Position numbers and translations under genes: made by a program. DNA of 64,000 nucleotides from Brevirhabdus sp. (GTDB lineage: Bacteria > Pseudomonadota > Alphaproteobacteria > Rhodobacterales > Rhodobacteraceae): positions 1 to 64,000 of the forward strand of contig JAGXFH010000025.1 in assembly GCA_024637315.1 (NCBI GenBank), given 5' to 3'. This document shows, in pieces, positions 56,694-64,000 of this stretch (its first letter is position 1; every line of letters starts with the position of its first letter). The notes under the pieces were generated by a model, which saw only the letters and a list, made by a program, of their open reading frames with translations, did no database searches and was not told the DNA's origin.

Positions 56694-59600
56694 ATGAAGA
56701 GCTCTCCCCGATTCATCCATCTGCGCGTTCATACCGAGTACTCGCTTCTGGAAGGGGCCGTGCCGGTCAAGAAGCTGGCCGGATTATGTGCCGTGAATGC
56801 GATGCCTGCGGTGGCCGTCACCGATACGAACAACATGTTCGCAGCATTGGAGTTTTCGGTCGCGGCAAGTGCTTCGGGTGTGCAGCCGATAATCGGCTGT
56901 CAGGTCGATCTGGCCTATGATCCCGCTGGACCCGGAGAGCGCGCGCGACCGCCTGCGCCGGTGGTGCTTCTGGCACAGAATGAGGCCGGGTATGGAAACC
57001 TGCTCAAGCTGAATTCCTGCCTCTATCTCGATTCGGGCGGCGAGTTGCCGGTGGTGACCGTCGAAGAGCTGACAGCCTATTCCGATGGGCTGATCTGCCT
57101 TGCGGGCGGGCCGGACGGGCCGGTGGGTCGGTTCTTGCAGCAGGGGCAGGCGCCGAAAGCACAAGCGTTGATGACGCAGCTGGCGGCGATTTATCCGGGA
57201 CGGCTTTATGTCGAGTTGCAGCGCCATCCGACCGAGTCGGGACAGCCCGAGAATGAACGTCTGACTGAACGCGGATTCGTTGAAATGGCCTATGCCATGG
57301 ACTTGCCCTTGGTGGCGACCAACGACGTCTATTTCCCCAAGCCGGACATGTATGAGGCCCATGACGCTCTGATCTGCATCGCGCAGGGCGCCTATGTCGA
57401 CCAGCAGGACCCGCGCCGACGGCTGACCGCGCAACACTACTTCAAGACACCCGAGGAAATGGCGACGCTGTTTGCCGACCTTCCCGAAGCGATTGAGAAT
57501 ACGGTCGAGATTGCTCGCCGCTGCGCTTTCGCCGCGCAGAAACGTGACCCGATCCTGCCAAAATTCGCGGATGACGAAGTTCAGGAACTGCGGCGTCAGG
57601 CGGTGCAGGGTCTGAAGGACCGGCTGGCGATCATCGAACCTTCGGCCCCGGTCGAGGAATACGAGAAACGTCTGGAATTCGAGCTTGGCATCATCGAGGG
57701 GATGGGCTTCCCGGGTTATTTCCTGATTGTGGCTGACTTCATCAAATGGGCCAAGGAACATGATATTCCGGTCGGGCCGGGACGAGGGTCGGGCGCCGGG
57801 TCGTTGGTGGCCTATGCGCTGACGATCACGGATCTGGACCCATTGCGCTACTCGCTGCTGTTCGAACGCTTCCTCAACCCCGAGCGGGTGTCGATGCCGG
57901 ATTTCGACATCGACTTCTGCATGGATCGCCGGGAAGAGGTGATCCAGTACGTTCAGGAGAAATATGGCCGCGACAAGGTGGCCCAGATCATCACCTTTGG
58001 CGCGCTTCTGTCGAAAGCCGCGGTGCGTGACGTGGGCCGGGTCTTGCAGATGCCTTACGGACAGGTCGACCGGCTGTCGAAGATGATCCCGGTCGAGGGC
58101 GTCAAGCCCGTCAGCATCGAGAAGGCGCTGGCCGACGAGCCGCGGCTGCGCGAAGAGGCCAAGAACGAAGAGGTGGTCGACCGGCTCTTGAAATACGGCA
58201 TGCAGATCGAGGGGCTGTTGCGTAACGCCTCTACCCATGCCGCCGGTGTCGTCATCGGCGACCGGCCGCTCGATGAACTGGTGCCGCTCTATCAGGATCC
58301 GCGGTCGGACATGCCGGCCACCCAGTTCAACATGAAATGGGTCGAGGCGGCGGGGCTGGTGAAGTTCGACTTCCTTGGTCTGAAGACCCTGACGGTGATC
58401 CAGAACGCGCTGGATCTGCTGAAACAGCGCGGTGTCGAGATCGACATCAGCCTGATCCCGCTGGATGACGAGAAAACCTACCAGCTTTATGCCAGCGCCA
58501 AGACGGTCGCCGTGTTCCAGGTGGAAAGCTCGGGCATGATGGATGCGCTCAGGCGGATGAAGCCGACCTGTATCGAGGACATCGTGGCGCTGGTGGCGCT
58601 CTACCGCCCCGGCCCGATGGAAAACATTCCGACCTATTGCGAGGTCAAGAACGGGCTGCGCGAGCTGGAATCGATCCATCCCCTGATCGACCACATCCTT
58701 GAGGAAACCCAGGGCATCATCGTCTACCAGGAACAAGTGATGGAGATCGCGCAGGTCATGGCGGGCTACTCGCTGGGTGGCGCTGACCTGCTGCGCCGGG
58801 CGATGGGCAAGAAGATCGCCGAGGAGATGGCAAAGGAGCGTCCGAAATTCATCGAGGGCGCCAAGGCCAACGGGGTCGAGGCGAAGAAGGCCAGTGAGGT
58901 ATTCGACCTTCTGGAGAAGTTCGCCAATTACGGCTTCAACAAATCCCACGCAGCGGCCTATGCGGTGGTCAGCTACCAGACCGGCTGGCTGAAGGCGAAC
59001 CACCCGGTCGAATTCATGGCCGGGGTGATGAACTGTGACATCCATCTGACCGACAAGCTGGCCACCTATGCCGAAGAGGTCCGCCGCGGTCTGGATATCG
59101 AGATTGTACCGCCCTGCGTGAACCGGTCCGAGGCGACGTTCAGCGTGTCAGAGGGGCGGGTGGTCTATGCGCTTGGGGCGCTGAAGAATGTCGGTACGGA
59201 TGCGATGCGGCTGCTGACAAGGTTGCGCGCCGGCAAACCGTTCGTGAATCTTTACGATTTCGCCCGCCGCGTGGATTTGAAGCGCATCGGCAAGCGACCG
59301 ATGGAAATGCTGGCGCGTTCGGGCGCGTTCGACCAGCTTGACGCGAACCGCCGTCGGGTGTTCGAAAGCCTTGATGTGCTGGTCAACTATTCAGCCGCAA
59401 TCCACGAGCAGCGCAATTCCGATCAGGTCTCGCTCTTTGGCGAGGCGGGGGACGACCTGCCCGAACCCCGCCTGTCACCGGTCGAGGACTGGCTGCCGAA
59501 CGAACGCCTGGCCGAGGAACACAAGGCGGTCGGCTTCTATCTCTCGGGTCATCCGCTTGACGACTACATGACGCCGTTGAAGCGTAAGGGCGTGATGACC

Positions 59601-60140
59601 TTGGCAGAGGTTGCGGCGCAGGCGGAACGGGCACCGCATGTCGCCAAGATGGCCGGTGCGATCAGCGGTCGGCAAGAGCGCAAGTCGGCCCGCGGCAACC
59701 GCTTTGCCTTCGTGCAGCTGTCCGATCCGACGGGGCTCTACGAGGTCACGGTCTTCTCTGACACTCTTGAGGCGGCGCGTGAGCATCTGGAAACCGGAGC
59801 CAACGTCGTCCTGACGGTCGAGGCGACGATGGAGTCCGAACAGTTGAAGTTGCTGGCCCGGTCGATAGTGCCGATCGACGCCGTGGCGGCTCAAGTCGGC
59901 GGCATGGGTCTGAAGATATTCGTCGATGAGGAGTCCGCGATTTTCAGTGTCAAGTCCTTGCTGGATCGGATGGCCGGCGCTTCCGGCGGGCGGGGGCGCG
60001 GCCCACTGACGTTTTGCGTTTCGGATCGCATATCGGGTGCTGAATATGACATCACCCCCGCTGCGGAATTCGCGCTGAATCCTCAGATCAAGGGCGCGAT
60101 CAAGTCGCTGGGCGGGGTGGTGATGGTCGAGGATATGTGA
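56694..60140 (+). CDS. dnaE: DNA polymerase III alpha subunit
   Basis: This 1148-residue replicative polymerase has an N-terminal PHP domain (FIHLRVHTEYSLLEGAVPV). The catalytic palm has GRGSGAGSLVAY and the Asp pair in MPDFDIDFCMDRR (about residues 400-412). The fingers follow, then a helix-hairpin-helix region and a C-terminal OB fold (GAISGRQERKSARGNRFAFV, about 985-1004). The length is normal for DnaE1. The ATG follows TTTAGGA. It stands alone, diverging from xdhA. Confidence 0.97.
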   Translation: MKSSPRFIHLRVHTEYSLLEGAVPVKKLAGLCAVNAMPAVAVTDTNNMFAALEFSVAASASGVQPIIGCQVDLAYDPAGPGERARPPAPVVLLAQNEAGYGNLLKLNSCLYLDSGGELPVVTVEELTAYSDGLICLAGGPDGPVGRFLQQGQAPKAQALMTQLAAIYPGRLYVELQRHPTESGQPENERLTERGFVEMAYAMDLPLVATNDVYFPKPDMYEAHDALICIAQGAYVDQQDPRRRLTAQHYFKTPEEMATLFADLPEAIENTVEIARRCAFAAQKRDPILPKFADDEVQELRRQAVQGLKDRLAIIEPSAPVEEYEKRLEFELGIIEGMGFPGYFLIVADFIKWAKEHDIPVGPGRGSGAGSLVAYALTITDLDPLRYSLLFERFLNPERVSMPDFDIDFCMDRREEVIQYVQEKYGRDKVAQIITFGALLSKAAVRDVGRVLQMPYGQVDRLSKMIPVEGVKPVSIEKALADEPRLREEAKNEEVVDRLLKYGMQIEGLLRNASTHAAGVVIGDRPLDELVPLYQDPRSDMPATQFNMKWVEAAGLVKFDFLGLKTLTVIQNALDLLKQRGVEIDISLIPLDDEKTYQLYASAKTVAVFQVESSGMMDALRRMKPTCIEDIVALVALYRPGPMENIPTYCEVKNGLRELESIHPLIDHILEETQGIIVYQEQVMEIAQVMAGYSLGGADLLRRAMGKKIAEEMAKERPKFIEGAKANGVEAKKASEVFDLLEKFANYGFNKSHAAAYAVVSYQTGWLKANHPVEFMAGVMNCDIHLTDKLATYAEEVRRGLDIEIVPPCVNRSEATFSVSEGRVVYALGALKNVGTDAMRLLTRLRAGKPFVNLYDFARRVDLKRIGKRPMEMLARSGAFDQLDANRRRVFESLDVLVNYSAAIHEQRNSDQVSLFGEAGDDLPEPRLSPVEDWLPNERLAEEHKAVGFYLSGHPLDDYMTPLKRKGVMTLAEVAAQAERAPHVAKMAGAISGRQERKSARGNRFAFVQLSDPTGLYEVTVFSDTLEAAREHLETGANVVLTVEATMESEQLKLLARSIVPIDAVAAQVGGMGLKIFVDEESAIFSVKSLLDRMAGASGGRGRGPLTFCVSDRISGAEYDITPAAEFALNPQIKGAIKSLGGVVMVEDM

Positions 60141-60185
60141 CTCGGCGGCGGGGCCGGACTGCGCGGCATTGCGCCGTGCGTGCAC

Positions 60186-60392
60186 TCACCAGTGCGGCGG
60201 CCGCTGATCGGCCAGTGGCACGGTGCCGCCTTCCTGCATTTCGCGGTTCGCCTCGCGCTCCATCAGCATCGCCTGTCGCCGGGTCAGCCGGGCGATCTCG
60301 GCTTCCTGCCGGGCGATCACGTCCGACAGATCCTCGGCCACCCGCGTCAGATGCGCCACCTGTTCTTCCAGCCGCGTGATCCGGTCTTCCAT
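60186..60392 (-). CDS. slyX: SlyX-family protein
   Basis: This 68-residue coiled-coil protein begins [17 protein letters not shown] and has the heptad pattern through residue 48. It ends with the SlyX C-terminal signature PPHW (ADQRPPHW). The function of the family is unknown. The ATG at 60392 starts the coiled coil directly, whereas a frame open 45 codons further upstream is antisense to hisS. It lies between dnaE and the divergent hisS. Confidence 0.85.
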   Translation of the reverse strand: MEDRITRLEEQVAHLTRVAEDLSDVIARQEAEIARLTRRQAMLMEREANREMQEGGTVPLADQRPPHW

Positions 60393-60480
60393 CGCCGTCC
60401 TCCGTTTGGTGCCTGCCCGCTTGCCCCCCTGTCGCCCTTCGGCTAGACCGCCCCGCGAACCGACCCCTGAGGGAAAGCCA

Positions 60481-62109
60481 ATGGCAAAGGACAGAAAGCA
60501 GCCCAGGCCCAAGGCCGAGACGCCCAAGGGCTTCCGCGACTATTTCGGCGCGGAAGTGGCCGGGCGCAAGGCCATGCTGGACCAGATTGCGGAGGTTTAC
60601 CATCGCTACGGCTTCGACGCGCTGGAAAGTTCCGCCGTCGAGACCGTCGAGGCGCTGGGCAAGTACCTGCCCGATGTCGACCGCCCGAATGCCGGGGTCT
60701 TCGCCTGGCAGGAGGATGCAGAGGGCGACAAGCCGGGCGATTGGCTGGCGCTGCGCTATGACCTGACGGCACCCCTGGCGCGGGTCTATGCGCAGCACCG
60801 CAACGACCTGCCCACCCCCTATCGCCGCTATGCGATGGGGCAGGTCTGGCGCAATGAAAAGCCGGGGCCGGGGCGATACCGCCAGTTCTATCAATGCGAT
60901 GCGGATACCGTCGGATCGGCAAGCATGGCCGCCGATGCCGAGATCTGCGCGATGCTCTGTGACACGCTGGAGGCGGTAGGCATCCCGCGCGGCGATTACA
61001 TCGTGCGGGTGAATAACCGAAAGGTATTGAATGGGGTGCTTGAGACGATGGGTCTCGACGATGACGAAAAGCGCGCGGCGGTGCTGCGAACCATCGACAA
61101 GTTCGACAAGGTGGGCGAAGCGGGCGTACGCGAACTTCTGGGCAAGGGGCGGCTGGATGTTTCGGGAGCCTATATTGATGGAGTTGGACTGAGCGATGCG
61201 CAGGCCGAGCCCGTAATAGCGTTCTTATTAGCAGGCAAAGTGGTTGATCGGCGATTGATCGACGCATTGGCTAGCGCGAAAGATATGCCGAAGGGAATTC
61301 AAGCGCACATCCAAGCTGCCAGAGATGCTGGTGATATCTATGCTGCAAAGGGATTGGGTATTGAAGCCGAGAGCTTTGCAGTTCGTAACCGCATGATGCT
61401 CAACCACCTCCAAGAAATCATTGGAGAGTCCACCGTCGGCGCGGAAGGAGTGGATGAGTTGAAGCAGATTGTAAACTTGCTGGACGCCCAGGACTACGGC
61501 TCCGATCGCATCGTTATCGACTCCTCGGTCGTCCGCGGCCTCGGCTATTACACCGGACCGGTTTTCGAGGCCGAGCTGACCTTCGAGATCACCGACGAGA
61601 AGGGCCGGCCGCGGCAGTTCGGCAGCGTGGCCGGCGGGGGTCGCTATGATGACCTCGTGAAACGCTTTACCGGGCAGGAAGTGCCGGCCACCGGGATTTC
61701 CATCGGAGTCGACCGGCTCCTGGCCGCGCTGCATGCCAAGGGCCGGATCGAGGCCACCGAGGCGGGACCGGTGGTCGTCACGGTGATGGACCGCGACCGG
61801 ATGGCCGATTATCAGGCGATGGTTGCAGAGTTGCGCAATGCCGGCATCCGCGCCGAGGTCTATCTGGGCAATCCGAAGAATTTCGGCAACCAGTTGAAAT
61901 ATGCCGACAAGCGCAACGCGCCGGTCGCGGTGATCGAGGGCGGCGATGAAAAGGCCAAGGGCGTCGTGCAGATCAAGGATCTGGTCCTTGGCGCCCGGAT
62001 CGCCGCCAGCGCCACGCATGACGAATGGAAATCGCAGCCGGCGCAGTTCGAAGTGCCGCGGGCGGAATTGGTCGGCCAAGTGCGCCGCATCCTGACGGGC
62101 GAAGGCTGA
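60481..62109 (+). CDS. hisS: Histidyl-tRNA synthetase
   Basis: This 542-residue class II synthetase has motif 1 near [17 protein letters not shown], motif 2 ([26 protein letters not shown]), the His-specific [12 protein letters not shown], motif 3 ([10 protein letters not shown]) and the HisRS anticodon-binding domain. The length is above the usual 420-500 because of the insertion between motifs 2 and 3. Bases of about 61160-61480 inside that insertion have clearly lower G+C and codons such as TTA that the rest of the gene avoids. It overlaps hisZ by 1 base. Confidence 0.95.
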   Translation: MAKDRKQPRPKAETPKGFRDYFGAEVAGRKAMLDQIAEVYHRYGFDALESSAVETVEALGKYLPDVDRPNAGVFAWQEDAEGDKPGDWLALRYDLTAPLARVYAQHRNDLPTPYRRYAMGQVWRNEKPGPGRYRQFYQCDADTVGSASMAADAEICAMLCDTLEAVGIPRGDYIVRVNNRKVLNGVLETMGLDDDEKRAAVLRTIDKFDKVGEAGVRELLGKGRLDVSGAYIDGVGLSDAQAEPVIAFLLAGKVVDRRLIDALASAKDMPKGIQAHIQAARDAGDIYAAKGLGIEAESFAVRNRMMLNHLQEIIGESTVGAEGVDELKQIVNLLDAQDYGSDRIVIDSSVVRGLGYYTGPVFEAELTFEITDEKGRPRQFGSVAGGGRYDDLVKRFTGQEVPATGISIGVDRLLAALHAKGRIEATEAGPVVVTVMDRDRMADYQAMVAELRNAGIRAEVYLGNPKNFGNQLKYADKRNAPVAVIEGGDEKAKGVVQIKDLVLGARIAASATHDEWKSQPAQFEVPRAELVGQVRRILTGEG

Positions 62110-63197
62110 TGCCGGGCAAGGCCGCGGTGCGGGCCGAAGCCGAACGGCTTCAGGCCGGGTTTCTCGCCGCCGGGGCCGTGGCGGTCGAGACCGGCATCCT
62201 GCAACCCGCCGACACGCTGCTGGACCTTTACGGCGAGGACATCCGCGCCCGGGCCTTCGTTACGCATGACCCGCTGAACGGCGAACAGATGCTGCGGCCC
62301 GACTTCACCGTGCCAGTGGTGCAGATGCATATGCAGGGCGGCGCCGAGCCCGCGCGCTATACCTATCTGGGCGAGGTCTTCCGCCGTCAGGAAACCCCGG
62401 AGCAAAGCGCCAGCGAATATCTTCAGGTCGGCTACGAGGTGTTCGACCGCACCAACCCCGCCGCCGCCGATGCCGAGGTCTTTGCGCTCTTCGCCGAGAT
62501 CCTCGCGCCGCTGAAGCTGCGCGCCACGACCGGCGATATCGGCATCCTGATGGCCGCGGTCGAGGGGCTTTCGACCACGGACCGGCGCAAGGCGGCCCTG
62601 TCGCGCCACATCTGGCGGCCGCGCCGCTTTCGCGCGCTTCTGGACCGCTTCGGCGGCCGCAGCGCGGTGCCGGAAACCCGCGCCGCCCTGATGGCCGAGG
62701 CCGACCCGCTGGCCCGCGCCGTGCCGCTGATCGGCCTGCGCAGCCGCGACGACATCGAGGACCGGATCGCGGCCCTGCGTCAGGATGCGGCCGAACCGCC
62801 GATCAGCAATGCAGAGGTCGAGCTTCTGGACGATATCCTGAAGCTGCGCGCCAAGAGCCCCGCAGCGCTTGAACATCTGCGCGACCTCTCTGTCGATCTG
62901 CCCGCGATCAGCCATGCCGTCGCCCGGATGGCGCGGCGTCTGGATGCGCTGGACCAGCGCGGCATGGATGTCAGCGATCTGGATTTCGAGGCCAGCCACG
63001 GCCGCACCTCGATGGAATATTACGATGGCTTCGTCTTCGGTTTCACCGCTGAAACGCGCCCCGACCTGCCGCCCGTGGCCACCGGCGGGCGCTATGACGC
63101 GCTGACCCGGGTGCTGGGGCAGGGCCACTCGATCCCCGCCGTCGGCGGCGTCATCCGGCCCGGGCTGACCCTGCAATTGCAGGAAGCCGCGGCATGA
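62109..63197 (+). CDS. hisZ: ATP phosphoribosyltransferase regulatory subunit HisZ
   Basis: This 362-residue HisRS paralogue lacks tRNA charging ability and forms the hetero-octamer with short HisG. It keeps the class II fold: LRPDFTVPVV, YTYLGEVFRRQ, EYLQVGYEVF, and FGFTAETRPDLPPVATGGRYD. The ATG at 62109 overlaps the hisS TGA, and its stop overlaps hisG by 4 bases. It allows histidine feedback control of the first pathway step. Confidence 0.93.
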   Translation: MPGKAAVRAEAERLQAGFLAAGAVAVETGILQPADTLLDLYGEDIRARAFVTHDPLNGEQMLRPDFTVPVVQMHMQGGAEPARYTYLGEVFRRQETPEQSASEYLQVGYEVFDRTNPAAADAEVFALFAEILAPLKLRATTGDIGILMAAVEGLSTTDRRKAALSRHIWRPRRFRALLDRFGGRSAVPETRAALMAEADPLARAVPLIGLRSRDDIEDRIAALRQDAAEPPISNAEVELLDDILKLRAKSPAALEHLRDLSVDLPAISHAVARMARRLDALDQRGMDVSDLDFEASHGRTSMEYYDGFVFGFTAETRPDLPPVATGGRYDALTRVLGQGHSIPAVGGVIRPGLTLQLQEAAA

Positions 63198-63889
63198 GCG
63201 TGAAACTCGCGGTGCCCTCCAAGGGGCGGCTGATGGACAAGACTTTCGACTGGTTCGGCGCACGCGGCGTTGCCTTGCGGCTGTCCGGGTCTGACCGGGA
63301 ATATGCCGCGACCGTCGAGGGCGTCGACGGTGTCGAACTGGTGCTGATGGCGGCGGGCGAGATCCCCAAGGAGCTGGCGGCGGGCCGGATTCATCTGGGC
63401 GTGACCGGCGCGGATGTGGTGCAGGACAGGATCGCGGTCTGGGACCAGCAGGTCGAGCCGATGGCCGAGCTTGGCTTTGGCCGGGCGGATCTGGTGCTGG
63501 CCGTGCCCGCCGCCTGGGTCGATGTCGACACGCTGGAGGATCTGGATGCGGTCGCGGCGCAGTTTCGCGCGCGGCACGGCTTCCGGCTGCGGATCGCCAC
63601 CAAGTATCACCGGCTGGTGCGCGATTTCCTGCGCGAGAACGGGGTGGCGGATTACCAGCTGGTCGACAGCCAGGGCGCGACCGAGGGCACCGTCAAGAAC
63701 GAAGCGGCCGAGGCGATTGCCGATATCACCTCGACCGGCGAGACCCTGCGCGCCAACCACCTGAAGCTGCTGGCCGACGGGCTGATCCTGAAATCGCAGG
63801 CGGTGCTGTACCGGTCGCGTAAGGCCGACTGGTCCGATGCTGACCGCGCCACCTGTCAGGCGCTTCGGAAGAAGCTGAAGCTGGTCTAG
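63194..63889 (+). CDS. hisG: ATP phosphoribosyltransferase, short-form catalytic subunit
   Basis: This 231-residue enzyme condenses ATP and PRPP in the first step of histidine synthesis. It begins MSVKLAVPSKGRLMDKTFDWF. It has IHLGVTGADVVQD, RIATKYHRL and the PRPP-binding segment SQGATEGTVKNEAAEAI. It lacks the C-terminal regulatory domain of long HisG, consistent with the adjacent hisZ. Confidence 0.95.
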   Translation: MSVKLAVPSKGRLMDKTFDWFGARGVALRLSGSDREYAATVEGVDGVELVLMAAGEIPKELAAGRIHLGVTGADVVQDRIAVWDQQVEPMAELGFGRADLVLAVPAAWVDVDTLEDLDAVAAQFRARHGFRLRIATKYHRLVRDFLRENGVADYQLVDSQGATEGTVKNEAAEAIADITSTGETLRANHLKLLADGLILKSQAVLYRSRKADWSDADRATCQALRKKLKLV

Positions 63890-63905
63890 GGGAAGGAATC
63901 GCTCC

Positions 63906-64000
63906 ATGCACCATATCCGCTGCATCGCCTGGGATTTCGACGGGGTTCTGAACCGCGGGATCGAGAATGGCCGGTTCGTCTGGCAGGACCAGCTGGGCGA
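63906..64000 (+). CDS. HAD-superfamily hydrolase, N-terminal fragment (continues past window edge)
   Basis: The ATG at 63906 follows GGGGAAGGAATCG, 16 bases after hisG. The 31 visible codons begin MHHIRCIAWDFDGVLNRGIE, where DFDGVLN is HAD motif I. Nothing beyond motif I can be seen. It is probably co-transcribed with hisG. Confidence 0.75.
   Translation, partial: MHHIRCIAWDFDGVLNRGIENGRFVWQDQLG

Noticed and set aside
56784-59045. 753-codon minus-strand open frame
   Set aside because: Antisense to dnaE. His/Gln/Arg-rich shadow of a GC-rich gene.
60393-60527. 45-codon N-terminal extension of slyX
   Set aside because: It is antisense to the start of hisS, and the coiled coil begins exactly at the ATG at 60392.

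Overview
The window looks like a chromosomal segment of an alphaproteobacterium, most likely a Rhodobacteraceae/Roseobacter-group member. Sampled genes run at about 65% G+C. Pointers to the group are the rpsU-coq9-quinone oxidoreductase block, the TrcR (DUF1013) protein, a membrane-anchored cytochrome c-y, FnrL beside hemN, the hisS-hisZ-hisG block with short-form HisG, and an alphaproteobacterial SRP RNA. Almost all of it is core chromosome. The only mobile DNA seen is an IS630-type element at the left edge.

Layout. 1-410: end of an IS630 insertion sequence next to mscL. 0.4-6.3 kb: mscL, alanine dehydrogenase with a divergent Lrp regulator, a cupin enzyme, rpsU, coq9, quinone oxidoreductase, trcR. 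6.3-12.1 kb: dnaX-ybaB-recR, small membrane proteins, rsgA preceded by the SRP RNA gene ffs and a 14-codon ORF, a HAD phosphatase. 12.1-17.3 kb: periplasmic cyclic-nucleotide phosphodiesterase, nudC, an SRPBCC protein, pheA, cytochrome c-y. 17.5-23.3 kb: yejABEF peptide importer. 23.4-28.7 kb: penicillin-binding carboxypeptidase, HAD hydrolase, clpS, rsmC-like methyltransferase, an SDR lacking its catalytic lysine, a small lipoprotein.

28.8-37.1 kb holds a tetrapyrrole neighbourhood: hemF, hemE, hemC, hemN and fnrL, with a perfect FNR box between hemN and fnrL. matB and a GlcD-type flavoprotein lie inside it. 37.1-40.8 kb carries an orphan contractile-tail tube protein with a divergent unknown gene, a HisA paralogue with a degenerate active site, and panBC. 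41.0-47.0 kb: a sarcosine/dimethylglycine dehydrogenase-like protein, a DUF938 methyltransferase, a Hint-domain protein, a DAO-type oxidase coupled to an aldo/keto reductase.

47.1-56.5 kb is one tight minus-strand unit, xdhA-xdhB-xdhC followed by a BMP-type ABC importer (ATPase, two permeases, binding protein). It joins purine oxidation to nucleoside/purine uptake. The rest is dnaE, slyX, and hisS-hisZ-hisG followed by the start of a HAD gene. hisS contains an internal stretch with clearly different codon use.

No tRNA, rRNA, CRISPR array or obvious defence locus was seen, and no gap between genes exceeds 300 bases. The most unusual items are the HisA paralogue, the orphan tail-tube gene, the lysine-less SDR, the mosaic hisS and the short ORF between ffs and rsgA. 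None of them amounts to a demonstrated new system.
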